Below are positions 23,013 to 31,397 of a stretch of 38,533 bases of DNA, piece by piece. The first letter of the stretch is position 1, and the number at the start of each line of letters is the position of its first letter. The notes below the pieces were generated by a model that saw nothing but the letters and a program-made list of their open reading frames with translations, was not told where the DNA came from and ran no database searches. A program made the translations under genes and the position numbers. The stretch is taken from the NCBI GenBank assembly GCA_016930645.1, contig JAFGGH010000011.1:1-38533 (forward strand), written 5' to 3'. Origin of the DNA: Sedimentisphaerales bacterium (GTDB lineage: Bacteria > Planctomycetota > Phycisphaerae > Sedimentisphaerales > Anaerobacaceae).

Positions 23013-23819
23013 ATGATTGACGTACATCCAAGCGCGGTTGTAGACGAAACTGTTCAGTTGAGTGAAAACGTGGTCATCGGGCCAAATTGCGTCGTGGGCA
23101 AAGGTGTGTCTGTCGGAAGCGGCAGTGTTCTCGAGGCCAATGTAGTCATCGGTGACAATGTCAAAATCGGCAGCAATAATCGCTTTTGCCCGAACAGTGT
23201 AATTGGCGGCAGGCCGCAGGTGCTTGCTCTTGGACCGGATGACCCAATAGGCGGGTTGACCATCGGTAACAATAATACATTTAGAGAACAAGTTACTATC
23301 CACCCGAGTATGCATAAAGATGGAATAACAAAAATTGGCAACGATAATTTTCTTATGATTGGAGTTCACATCGGCCACGATTGCACTCTCGAAGATAAGC
23401 TTGTTCTGAGTAATTATGCACAGGTAAGCGGCCATATTAAACTTGAGACCGGTGTCTGGCTAAGCGGTATGGTTTTAATGCACCAGTTTGTAACTGTCGG
23501 CAAGTGGGTTTACGCCGCCGGTCTGGCTGGTATTAACCACGATGTACCGCCTTTTGTTATTGTAAGCGGTCATTATCCGCCGGAGGTTCGAGGCATAAAT
23601 AAGCGTGGTCTTTCACGTGCAGGCTTAAACGAAGAGCAGCAAAAGAAGATTTTCGACGCGTATAAAAGACTCTATCGAAACGGCGAGCCTCTTCTTGAAA
23701 CAGCTAAAGCAATGGCTAAAGAAGGCTGTCACGATGAAAATGTTATGGCTATGGTTGAGGCGATTATTAACAGCTCCAAACACCGTTTCGGCAGATACCT
23801 CGAAACTTTCAGGGACTAA
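23013..23819 (+). CDS. lpxA: UDP-GlcNAc O-acyltransferase
   Basis: The first step of lipid A synthesis: it transfers a hydroxyacyl chain from ACP to UDP-GlcNAc. It has 268 residues. A left-handed beta-helix covers about 1-185 (HPSAVVDETVQLSENVVIGP). The active site MIGVHIGHDCTL contains the catalytic His, and VLMHQFVTVG, VPPFVIVSGHYPPEVRGINK and the C-terminal helical domain are all typical. ATG 23013 follows AAGGAG by about 9 nt. It sits between lpxC/fabZ and a GnnA-like oxidoreductase, which hints at a modified sugar acceptor. Confidence 0.94.
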   Translation: MIDVHPSAVVDETVQLSENVVIGPNCVVGKGVSVGSGSVLEANVVIGDNVKIGSNNRFCPNSVIGGRPQVLALGPDDPIGGLTIGNNNTFREQVTIHPSMHKDGITKIGNDNFLMIGVHIGHDCTLEDKLVLSNYAQVSGHIKLETGVWLSGMVLMHQFVTVGKWVYAAGLAGINHDVPPFVIVSGHYPPEVRGINKRGLSRAGLNEEQQKKIFDAYKRLYRNGEPLLETAKAMAKEGCHDENVMAMVEAIINSSKHRFGRYLETFRD

Positions 23820-23830
23820 AAACTAATTTT

Positions 23831-24853
23831 ATGTCTTCGGTGAATAAAAAACTTAATACCGCTGTAATCGGCGCAGGGAAAATGGGCCAGATTCACGCAA
23901 AGGTTTATTACCAGCTGCCGCAAAGTAATCTGGTTGCTGTTGTCGATACCGATGCAAAAAAGGCCAAACAGCTTGCCAAAAAATTCAAGTGCTCATATTT
24001 CACCGACCTCAGCGAAATCATCGATAGAGTTGACGCTGTTACTATAGCCACACCAACAATTGCGCATAAGGAAACCGCTGAACCTTTCATTGAACGCGGT
24101 AAGGGTGTGTTAATCGAAAAACCGCTCGCATTGAACGTTACCGAGGCGCAGGAACTGGTATCTCTTGCTGAAAAACATAACGCAATTGTCGCAGTAGGCC
24201 ATTCCGAACGGTGCAATCCGGTCGTCCAGGCTATGAAACGGCTGAATATAGAAGCGAAGTTTATAGAGGCGCACCGCATCAGTCCATATCCATTCCGCTC
24301 GACCGATATCGGAGTTGTGATGGATGTGATGATTCACGATATTGATATCATCCTGTCGCTTGCAGGCAGTGAAATCAAAAAAGTCAACGCGGTCGGTATC
24401 GGTGTAATTGACAAAGATAAGGAAGACATCTGCAACGCACGTATTGTCTTTGAGAATGGGTGTATAGCAAATGTAACCGCTTCGCGGATAGCTTTGAAGA
24501 CGGAAAGAAAAGTCAGGGTCTTCAGCAAGCAGGCGTATCTGAGCCTTGATTACTTCAAAAAAACAGGGACCATAATCCAGGCTGATACCGACAATCTCGA
24601 ATTGATACAAAAGATACGCGACCTTAAAAGCGTCGGAAAGTTCGATTTGCTGAAAGCCGGCTGGAGCGACCTCGTTCATTATGAAAGGCTGCAAATCGAC
24701 GACAAAGAACCTTTGCGCGTCGAGCAGGAATCTTTCTTAAAAGCGGTAGCCGACAGAACAGCCAAGCCGGAAGTTACGGTCAGCGAAGGTTTAGCCGCGA
24801 TGAAATGCGCCCAGATGATTTTAGATTCCACAAAAGAACACAAATGGGAATGA
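23831..24853 (+). CDS. Gfo/Idh/MocA oxidoreductase, GnnA-like by position
   Basis: An NAD(P)-dependent sugar oxidoreductase of 340 residues. The Rossmann fold opens AVIGAGKMGQIHAKVYYQLP. EKPLALNV is the family EKP motif with the catalytic Lys, and GHSERCNP and MIHDIDIILSLAG follow. In bacteria that make lipid A with 2,3-diamino-2,3-dideoxyglucose, GnnA of this family oxidises UDP-GlcNAc at C3 and is encoded next to lpxA, with the aminotransferase GnnB. Here it lies 11 nt after lpxA, but no GnnB is in the window. GnnA is thus a good guess, not proven. It closes the plus-strand block. Confidence 0.85.
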   Translation: MSSVNKKLNTAVIGAGKMGQIHAKVYYQLPQSNLVAVVDTDAKKAKQLAKKFKCSYFTDLSEIIDRVDAVTIATPTIAHKETAEPFIERGKGVLIEKPLALNVTEAQELVSLAEKHNAIVAVGHSERCNPVVQAMKRLNIEAKFIEAHRISPYPFRSTDIGVVMDVMIHDIDIILSLAGSEIKKVNAVGIGVIDKDKEDICNARIVFENGCIANVTASRIALKTERKVRVFSKQAYLSLDYFKKTGTIIQADTDNLELIQKIRDLKSVGKFDLLKAGWSDLVHYERLQIDDKEPLRVEQESFLKAVADRTAKPEVTVSEGLAAMKCAQMILDSTKEHKWE

Positions 24854-24869
24854 AATTTTTGTCCCTCAA

Positions 24870-25628
24870 CTAACAGCAAAGTTTTGATTTCATTTTTGCC
24901 GCTTCGATATCCGCAAGCCTTGTCGGTTCGGGCAGGCGGAACTTTGGTGAGCAGAGCAGCACCCATTTAACCGCATCATCTAATCTGCACAGATTGCCCA
25001 CCGAGACAAAAACCGGCTTAACGCTATCTCTTGTTCTCAATACCGCGCCGATAACCTCGTCGCTTGTCGCTCGTCTCTCGTCCCTCGTGTTAGACTCGCA
25101 GACTTTTCTATCCGCAAGTAAGCTATACGAACCTTTTTCGCGCAAAGGCTCTTCAAATTGGCCTATAAGCCTGCTTTTAGCACAACCGATTGTCGGTTTA
25201 TCCAAAAACAATCCCAGATGCGCAGCTAAACCAAGTCTGCGTGGATGAGCTATACCCTGGCCATCGACCATAAACATATCAGGGGTAGTTTTTAATTTCT
25301 CGACGGCCGCCAGACAAACAGGCGCTTCGCGAAACGAGAGCAATCCGGGGATATACGGAAAAGTCAGTTTTTTAACGGCATGTTTTGTTTCGACAACTTC
25401 CCAACCTCCGTGACTCTTGTCGCGAGACGAGGCGGCAGAGAGTTCGGGATATTTTAAAACCACCACACAGCCGATTATCTTTTGCTTGTCTTTTGTAAAA
25501 GCGCAGTCAATTCCTGCTATGAGTTTGGGAGTTTTCTTAAAAGGTGTGAACCGTATACTGCCAGCCAGTTTTTTTTGAAGCTCAATCGCTTCTTTATATG
25601 ACAAATTCCATTTGTGCAGATTTCTCAT
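24870..25628 (-). CDS. nfi: Endonuclease V
   Basis: It cuts DNA near deoxyinosine (or RNA inosine). It has 252 residues against the usual 220-230. Core motifs are AGIDCAF (first metal Asp), FPYIPGLLSFREAP, DGQGIAHPRRLGLAAHLGLF and EVIGAVLRTRDSVKPVFVSV. Two extra pieces stand out: about 12 residues after LKYPEL (SAASSRDKSHGG) and about 13 residues before EVIGAVLRTR. The second is encoded by a period-7 array (25060-25087). ATG 25628 is used; TTG 25634 is also in frame and neither start has a clear ribosome site. The gene is convergent with the lpxA-side block. Confidence 0.93.
   Translation of the reverse strand: MRNLHKWNLSYKEAIELQKKLAGSIRFTPFKKTPKLIAGIDCAFTKDKQKIIGCVVVLKYPELSAASSRDKSHGGWEVVETKHAVKKLTFPYIPGLLSFREAPVCLAAVEKLKTTPDMFMVDGQGIAHPRRLGLAAHLGLFLDKPTIGCAKSRLIGQFEEPLREKGSYSLLADRKVCESNTRDERRATSDEVIGAVLRTRDSVKPVFVSVGNLCRLDDAVKWVLLCSPKFRLPEPTRLADIEAAKMKSKLCC
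25060..25087. repeat. Period-7 array inside the endonuclease V gene
   Basis: Four heptamers (TCGCTTG, TCGCTCG and two more) lie within the coding sequence. On the coding strand they give the charged stretch TRDERRATSDE, placed just before the conserved EVIGAVLRTR strand. No other endonuclease V known to me has this segment. Confidence 0.7.
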
Positions 25629-25685
25629 AGGCAAAAGATATGTTGGAATTGGCGGGTAATCAACTTCTTTTTGGAACAGTTACGT

Positions 25686-26654
25686 CTATTTCAGCCAGTC
25701 ATCCGCCAGGTATGCTATATCTGCATAGTCCACAGTTCCATCGAGGTTAATGTCGCCGTAAAGCTCTGTGCCTTCCTTGCCCCAATCGCTTACAAGCAAG
25801 GCATAATCTTTGAAATTGACTTTGTTGTTATAATTTATATCCGCAGGATAAACCCTTTTCCATACACTGGTTCTCTGCCAGCTTTTGGCTAAGCCGGCAA
25901 ACTCCGGAAAATTTATAATTCCATCGACAGGCATATCACCGAGTGTATCTTCTGTTAGCCATCTATCGGCCAATGTTCTTAAATCCCAATTATCAACTAT
26001 GCCGCTATAGTTAAAATCAGCTTCAAGCAAGTAATGCCCTGTTCCTTTAAAGTCTAAAGTCATAAAACCATCCGGAAGTTCAAAAACACGCTGGATAGTA
26101 ATAACTGGAATTGGGAAATTTTGAAACTGTTGACTTATCCAATAATTAGGACTGTTGGCGATTATATTTACCACATCCATCCCGTGAATCACCCGCCCAA
26201 AGACACAATAGCCGTAACCATCGGCATAATTAGCTTTATCAAACAGGGTATTATCTTCATGGTTAATGAAAAACTGCGAAGTTGCAGAGTCGGGGTCGGT
26301 GGTTCTTGCCATAGCAATTGTTCCACGCAGATTACTGAGTCCGTTATAGCTCTCGTTTACAATTGGCTCACGGTCAGGTGTTTTTATATATATCGTATAT
26401 CCAATAACATTGTAGCCGCCTCCCTGGATAATACTGAATGAAGAATTATTATCTACGCGATGTATACAGGTTTCATCATAAAAACCTGTTGTTACGTAAT
26501 GTAGGAAATTCTCCACAGTAATAGGAGCGTCTGTTTGAAATAACTCTATTATTATATCACCAAAAGTAGTTCGCATAACAACGCAGGAATTATCCGCATG
26601 GCAGATAAAGCATAAAGACACCACAAGCAGAGATATTATTACTGTTTTTCTCAT
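25686..26654 (-). CDS. Secreted cyclophilin-type peptidyl-prolyl isomerase with dockerin-like repeats
   Basis: A protein of 322 residues. A signal peptide covers about 1-20. The cyclophilin domain (about 23-190) has TTFGDIIIELFQTDAPITVE, IHRV with the catalytic Arg, GTIAMARTTDPDSATSQFFI and CVFGRVIHGMDVV. It should speed proline isomerisation outside the cytoplasm. After a short link come three or four Asp/Asn-rich EF-hand-like repeats of the dockerin type: ADFNYSGIVDNWDLRTLADR, then PADINYNNKVNFKDY, then GDINLDGTVDYADIAYLADD. Such repeats bind calcium and, if true dockerins, a cohesin partner; none is seen here. ATG 26654 is used, with GTG 26657 also possible. Confidence 0.9.
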   Translation of the reverse strand: MRKTVIISLLVVSLCFICHADNSCVVMRTTFGDIIIELFQTDAPITVENFLHYVTTGFYDETCIHRVDNNSSFSIIQGGGYNVIGYTIYIKTPDREPIVNESYNGLSNLRGTIAMARTTDPDSATSQFFINHEDNTLFDKANYADGYGYCVFGRVIHGMDVVNIIANSPNYWISQQFQNFPIPVITIQRVFELPDGFMTLDFKGTGHYLLEADFNYSGIVDNWDLRTLADRWLTEDTLGDMPVDGIINFPEFAGLAKSWQRTSVWKRVYPADINYNNKVNFKDYALLVSDWGKEGTELYGDINLDGTVDYADIAYLADDWLK

Positions 26655-26776
26655 CACCCTATAATCGAAGATAAACTGCCCCGGCTATAGCCGAGACATC
26701 CTTTAGATAACAATTTTACCAGATTTTTCGGGAAATATCAATATAAGGCCCCTCAATATCAATTTTTAGCGAATAG

Positions 26777-26806
26777 AAAAAAAGCCGCACCAAAAGGTGC
26801 GGCTTT
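26777..26806 (-). terminator. Intrinsic terminator of the ParA-fusion gene
   Basis: GCCGCACC (26784-26791) pairs perfectly with GGTGCGGC (26796-26803) around AAAA. On the minus strand it is followed by a run of seven T. It lies 28 nt after the stop codon of the ParA fusion and separates it from the isomerase gene. Confidence 0.9.
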
Positions 26807-26834
26807 ATCGGACAACACTAAATATGCTTTATTT

Positions 26835-28094
26835 TTAGCTTACTTCTACTACTGAATTCAGCTCTCCGAAGGGATTCATCTCTATTGTTTCATTATACGG
26901 GTCCTGCTGCCATTTCCCGTCCACCACAAGCCGGTAGCGGTATCTTCCCGGCTGCAGATTCATCTTGGCCTGCCATACTCCTGAGCTGCCGACCTTTTGC
27001 ATTTTCGTCTTTTGCGGATGCCAGTTATTGAAATCGCCTGCAATATATACTTCCTGGGCGTGTGGGTAGAGACTTACAAAAACAGTGGAACCGTTTATAT
27101 GATTAACGCCGTAATAGTCACTGAGTTTTTCTTCCAGTTTCCGTTGCGGCGGTTTTGCCGGTACACTTGCCACCGGAGCTACGGCGGGCTTTTGCAGTGG
27201 CTGCGGCTTCGGCTCTTCGGTTTTTACCGGTTGGGGTTTTGCTGTCTTGAGCAGCTCATCGGCAGACGAGCTTATCCTCTCAAGCTGGCCTGCAAGGGTA
27301 TTGACCATCTGGTGCTGTTCACTTTTGGCTTGAAGCGCTATCACCTCTTCTGCAAGCGCTCTGAAATCAGCCTGGCCTTTGCTGGCGGGGTCATATTCGC
27401 ATATAGGCTGGCCGAAACTCGCCGCTTCTTTTATCTTGGTGTTAAAATTGACCACGGTTTTGAACATCTTGTCCGAGAAATGACTTCGCAATTCACCGAG
27501 AATCTCACGGGCCATCTTTGTTCTTATATCGTACATGCTGGTAAGCACCCTGACGTTGATATGCTGGTTGCATCGCTTGCATAATATACTGAGCGTCTCA
27601 AGCTGTTTACTTAGGCCGTGAAGTGCGAAATAACCGGTCTCAGCCGGCACGATAACATCGGTAGCGGCGCGCAGGGCGTTAAACGTCAACAAGCCAACGG
27701 CAGGCGGACAATCAATAACTGTGTAATCATAATCGTTCCTGGTTTCACTGAGGACATTACGCAGGCAGCTTTCCCTGTCCATAATTCCGACCATCTGCTG
27801 CTCGAATGCGCTAAGATCAATACTGGCGGGAGCTAATTCCAGGTGGTCGCTTATCTGCCAGAGAATTTCCTTTAATCGTACCGGCTCGCCCCTGCTTTTA
27901 CTGATAAGAACATCATATACACTTTGTTCTATTTGATCTTCCGGCACGGCAAGGCCAACCGCGCAATGTGATTGAGGATCCAAATCGACAAGCAATGTTC
28001 GCTTACCGAGTTCAGCCAAGGCACTTGCAAGATTGATTGAAACTGTAGTCTTGCCGCATCCGCCCTTTTGATTCACTACCGCTATCGTTCTCAT
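26835..28094 (-). CDS. ParA/Soj-type ATPase fused to a glycogen-binding (CBM48/AMPK-beta-like) domain
   Basis: A protein of 419 residues with an unusual fusion. Residues 1-255 are a ParA ATPase: deviant Walker A KGGCGKTT (10-17, signature Lys10), LLVDLDPQ, and YTVIDCPPAVG (124-134). A helix-rich stretch (252-285) and a Pro/Lys-rich linker (286-325) lead to a carbohydrate-binding module (336-418). In it IAGDFNNWHP, YRYRLVVDGKWQQDP and FGELNSVVEV match the AMPK-beta glycogen-binding domain; Trp358, Arg388, Trp395 and Asn413 stand where AMPK-beta1 uses Trp100, Lys126, Trp133 and Asn150. ParA proteins move cargo on the nucleoid; this one may place glycogen-like granules, an inference. No parB or parS is near. 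ATG 28094 is chosen because GGAG lies 6 nt upstream; ATG 28106 overlaps that site. Confidence 0.92.
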   Translation of the reverse strand: MRTIAVVNQKGGCGKTTVSINLASALAELGKRTLLVDLDPQSHCAVGLAVPEDQIEQSVYDVLISKSRGEPVRLKEILWQISDHLELAPASIDLSAFEQQMVGIMDRESCLRNVLSETRNDYDYTVIDCPPAVGLLTFNALRAATDVIVPAETGYFALHGLSKQLETLSILCKRCNQHINVRVLTSMYDIRTKMAREILGELRSHFSDKMFKTVVNFNTKIKEAASFGQPICEYDPASKGQADFRALAEEVIALQAKSEQHQMVNTLAGQLERISSSADELLKTAKPQPVKTEEPKPQPLQKPAVAPVASVPAKPPQRKLEEKLSDYYGVNHINGSTVFVSLYPHAQEVYIAGDFNNWHPQKTKMQKVGSSGVWQAKMNLQPGRYRYRLVVDGKWQQDPYNETIEMNPFGELNSVVEVS

Positions 28095-28242
28095 AGCCTT
28101 CTCCATAAGACCATATTACCTAAATTCACAGGCATACTTTTTATGCCAACAGCATCCCTGCCGGCAAAGAAACGGCAGTTACCCATTATCTATACTATTC
28201 GGCTTTCCCATTAAAAAACTTTATAATTTTATGGGACGCTCG

Positions 28243-28266
28243 ACCGAAAAACGCCGTTTTTAGTCC
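28243..28266 (-). terminator. Palindrome between the E2 gene and the ParA fusion
   Basis: AAAAACG and CGTTTTT form a short palindrome (about 28256-28262 and flanks), with GAC/GTC pairs outside. It could be a weak terminator after the E2 gene. A very similar AAAACGCCGTTTT lies at about 4266-4278, outside any gene, so it may instead be a small repeat. Confidence 0.35.
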
Positions 28267-28362
28267 TAATACCAGCGATTTCAGACTCTGTTTTAAGACA
28301 ATATAATAAACCTCGGATAAGTCCGGAGCGATTTAATCTACTGATAAACGCGGTTTTCGCAA

Positions 28363-29466
28363 TCAAAACCGGGCCGGGTCTTCAAGCAATTTCCTTACAA
28401 AATCAAGAAATTGGCCGGCATACGCGCCATTGGCCACCCTGTGGTCAACCGACAAATTAAGGTTCATTACTTTACGAACCTGAGGCTCTTTCGGCTCGGG
28501 TAATAATGTCTCGCTTATCTGCCCAACTCCTAATATGCTGCACTGGCCAGGTATCACTATAGGAATAAACGAATCCACGCCGAAAGAGCCAAGATTGCTG
28601 ACTGTAATACAACCGCCTTCTAAATCCTCCGGCAGGAGCTTGTTATTTTTAGCCTTTTCGATAAGCCGGCTGGTATCCGCCGCTATCTGCTGAACGTTTT
28701 TCTTGTCCGCATCGGCAATTACAGGCGCGACTAATCCGCCTGGTGTGTCAATCGCCAAGCCGATACTTATCTTTTCAGACAATCGAATGTTATCTCCATC
28801 AAGCTGACCGGTCATCAATTCAAATCTGTCAAGGCCAAGCGCGACCGCTCGAATTACGAAGTCATTATAGCCGACTTTTACTTCGCTTTGATTATTCAGC
28901 CTGGTTCGGTATTCAACCAACTCTGTAACATCCGCCCTTGCGGTAAGATAAAAACACGGTATCTCGCGTTTGGATTTGAGCATCCGCTGTGCGGTAAGCT
29001 TCTGCATTCGGCTCGGTGTAAAAACCTGTCCAAGCTTATACTTCATTTCGGTTTGCTCTGCGGCAGCTGAAGCGATTTCGCCGGTGTTATTGTATGAAGA
29101 TGTGTTTTCAATAAACGACTTCTGGGCTTCACTCTTTATCTTCGAGCTGCTTTTTTTTAATGACTTTATCAGGTTATCAGGAATTTCAGCTTCTCTTTCA
29201 GCCAAAATCATCAGCGGGTAGTTTACGCCGACCATATCGCCTTCCCCTACAAGTATTGCTTTGACCACACCATCGAAAGGCGATTCTATCTCGACCGTTG
29301 CCTTGTCGGTTTCAATCTCGAAGATTATGTCTGCGCGTTTTACCTTATCACCGACTCGGCGCGGACAACTAACAATGGTGGCGTCTTCCATAGTTTTGGA
29401 CAGTTTCGGCATATAGACAACATGCGCTTCTGCCGGTAGATTTTTGGCTGGTGCATCAGAAGCCAT
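28363..29466 (-). CDS. Dihydrolipoyl acyltransferase (E2), without a subunit-binding domain
   Basis: E2 of a 2-oxoacid dehydrogenase complex, most like the pyruvate type. It has 367 residues. The lipoyl domain (about 15-90) has the lipoylated Lys55 in IETDKATVEIESPFDG. Residues 92-145 are a Ser/Lys-rich linker in which I cannot see the E1/E3-binding (PSBD) fold. The catalytic core (about 150-367) has FTPSRMQKLTAQRML, GCITVSNLGSFGVDSFIPI and SVDHRVANGAYAGQFL. His342 is present, but the HxxxDG Asp is Asn346. No E1 or E3 gene is near, so the other subunits must be encoded elsewhere. It could be part of an acetoin or branched-chain complex. Start ATG 29466 gives the usual short N-terminal lead. 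Confidence 0.88.
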   Translation of the reverse strand: MASDAPAKNLPAEAHVVYMPKLSKTMEDATIVSCPRRVGDKVKRADIIFEIETDKATVEIESPFDGVVKAILVGEGDMVGVNYPLMILAEREAEIPDNLIKSLKKSSSKIKSEAQKSFIENTSSYNNTGEIASAAAEQTEMKYKLGQVFTPSRMQKLTAQRMLKSKREIPCFYLTARADVTELVEYRTRLNNQSEVKVGYNDFVIRAVALGLDRFELMTGQLDGDNIRLSEKISIGLAIDTPGGLVAPVIADADKKNVQQIAADTSRLIEKAKNNKLLPEDLEGGCITVSNLGSFGVDSFIPIVIPGQCSILGVGQISETLLPEPKEPQVRKVMNLNLSVDHRVANGAYAGQFLDFVRKLLEDPARF

Positions 29467-29564
29467 AGACGATTTTCTATTCCTGTAAAGTGGAATTACC
29501 TTTCACTTGCTCTATACCTGAAGCAGTTTCAATTATCGATCGCCTAATAACCGATTTTTCTCCG

Positions 29565-31358
29565 TTACGGTGTTTGCATCTGCTGTTGCTGCTGCATTTG
29601 CTGCATCATAAGCATTTGCATGCCTGTCATAAGTTCCTGGATGTGTTGCTTGGGAATCGCAACATCGGCTACCAGTTTGCCATCGGCGACTTTGCCGGCA
29701 AAGGCGATATTGCTGGTTGTGGGTATCTGGTCGAATGGTATCGGCATAGGCATCGGCATAAAGCTCATCCCCATCTGCATAAGCCTGACAATATTAATCG
29801 AGCCGACAAAATCAGCCTCAGCGGAACCTTCAATCAAAGCCATTGCGGCGCTAACTTCACCGGATGGAGCTTTCATTTGGCCTGATTTTGCTGAATCAAT
29901 CAATCCTTTAATCGCAGCTTCCTTATCGCTGCCTATTGTGGCAATAAAATAATTATCCGTCAGCGCCATCAAATAATTAATACCCTCACCATACATCTGT
30001 TTAATCATCATAGCCTGGGGTGAATTGGTATCTGTCATTTCAATACTGTATTTCAAAGAATCTATCGCGACACCGTTATGGCTGCTGGCAGCCTTTTTGT
30101 AATCAAACTTTATATCAACTCCCATTTCTTTATAAAAGTCAGCCATTGCCCCTTCGGTCATCAGCTTCATCGACTCATCATATACCTGCTGGTATTTGGC
30201 TTTGTCCTTTATTTCAACAACATATTTTACGGCAAAAGGCGGCTTTGCGGCGGTATCGGCTTTACAGGTCATCATCAAGGTATTACCCATCGCTGCAACT
30301 CCATCGTTCATAATCTTCTGCCACTTGTCCGCTTCTTCCTGGGCCATCATAGACTTATAGAAGTCCATACTAAGTTTGCCGCACTTTTCCATCCACTTGC
30401 TTTGCACCTTCGCTGCACAGTTAATTGCGGCTCCATCTTCCATTAACCCAGCCAGCTTGTTTGTCTTTGGAAGTGTTGAATCGACAGTGAGCAGACCGGC
30501 CATATCCGTACCGGGTTTGGCTGCAATAATTTCATGGATTCTTAAAACTGTCGGTTCGGGTTTTAAGGAAACACTGGCGTATTTGCCCTGCCCCAGAAAA
30601 TCATTAATAAGACCAAAGTAAACATTCATCATTTCCGACATTTTTCCCATCTGGGGCATACCGGCTGATTGCTGCTGCATCTGGGTTTTGGCTTCGGCAA
30701 AGGCCTTCTGTATCTGCGGGCCGAATACTTCGTTGATTTTCTCAATGTCACCATAAGCCCATATCGGCATTTCAGTCGCCAGCTTGGCCATATCGGCATC
30801 GATTGATTTTGCCATCGAATTGCTGCCGCTTGAGACCGCTTTGGCAATTTCAATCAGTTTCGCCGAATCAGCTTCTTTGCCTAACATTGCAAAGCTGCCG
30901 GCTTTGACGGCTACCATTGGTTTATTCGCTATTTTGCTGACGCCCTGCGCATCCGGCTCACCGACAGACGGACTGGCACTGACAAACTGCTGGTAATCCT
31001 TGACCGGCAGTAAAACAACAACATATAAATCAGGCTCGCCTGTTTCTTCTGTTTTTTCCTTAGGCAAACCAAAAACGGCAAAATTGCCCGCTGTATTTAA
31101 TCCGCTAAGCGTCGGGTCGCCAAGCAGGCCTGCAATCTGCATTCTAAGCATCATTGAAGGCGTCATTGGTGCTAAGCCCATTGTAAACTGGTCAAGCTGC
31201 CCAATGGCGGCGTCAAAATTATTGACCTTAACGCAGAAAAGACTGCCCTGCGGAACCACGTCCAGAACAGCATCAGCGCAAAAACCTACGCTGACCAGTG
31301 TAATTAACGTTAAAAATAAGCACACTAATCCCCTTTTTGCCAAATTCTTTACCTGCAT
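29565..31358 (-). CDS. Secreted Met/Gln-rich protein of unknown function
   Basis: A protein of 597 residues that I do not recognise. A signal peptide covers about 1-27 (LVCLFLTLITLVSVGFCADA). The body is alpha/beta in pattern with two apparently related halves, each opening with strands like GSLFCVKVNNFDAAIGQLDQ and followed by GNFAVFGLP, or GDKE-like DNYFIATIGSDKEAAIKGL. It is rich in Met; the C-terminus has MPMPMPIPF and a final Met/Gln run (MLMMQQMQQQQQMQTP). It should be periplasmic or cell-surface. Start ATG 31358 has GGAGGT 8 nt upstream. The long leader holds a REP-like element, and a promoter fits at 31477-31505. Confidence 0.8.
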   Translation of the reverse strand: MQVKNLAKRGLVCLFLTLITLVSVGFCADAVLDVVPQGSLFCVKVNNFDAAIGQLDQFTMGLAPMTPSMMLRMQIAGLLGDPTLSGLNTAGNFAVFGLPKEKTEETGEPDLYVVVLLPVKDYQQFVSASPSVGEPDAQGVSKIANKPMVAVKAGSFAMLGKEADSAKLIEIAKAVSSGSNSMAKSIDADMAKLATEMPIWAYGDIEKINEVFGPQIQKAFAEAKTQMQQQSAGMPQMGKMSEMMNVYFGLINDFLGQGKYASVSLKPEPTVLRIHEIIAAKPGTDMAGLLTVDSTLPKTNKLAGLMEDGAAINCAAKVQSKWMEKCGKLSMDFYKSMMAQEEADKWQKIMNDGVAAMGNTLMMTCKADTAAKPPFAVKYVVEIKDKAKYQQVYDESMKLMTEGAMADFYKEMGVDIKFDYKKAASSHNGVAIDSLKYSIEMTDTNSPQAMMIKQMYGEGINYLMALTDNYFIATIGSDKEAAIKGLIDSAKSGQMKAPSGEVSAAMALIEGSAEADFVGSINIVRLMQMGMSFMPMPMPIPFDQIPTTSNIAFAGKVADGKLVADVAIPKQHIQELMTGMQMLMMQQMQQQQQMQTP

Positions 31359-31397
31359 GATTTAATACCTCCAGATTTTTAAGTAATTTTTAAGGTA

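Noticed and set aside
28095-28362. Search for parS-like sites or a parB gene by the ParA fusion
   Set aside because: No TGTTTCACGTGAAACA-like site and no ORF was found in the gap; the neighbour is the E2 gene.
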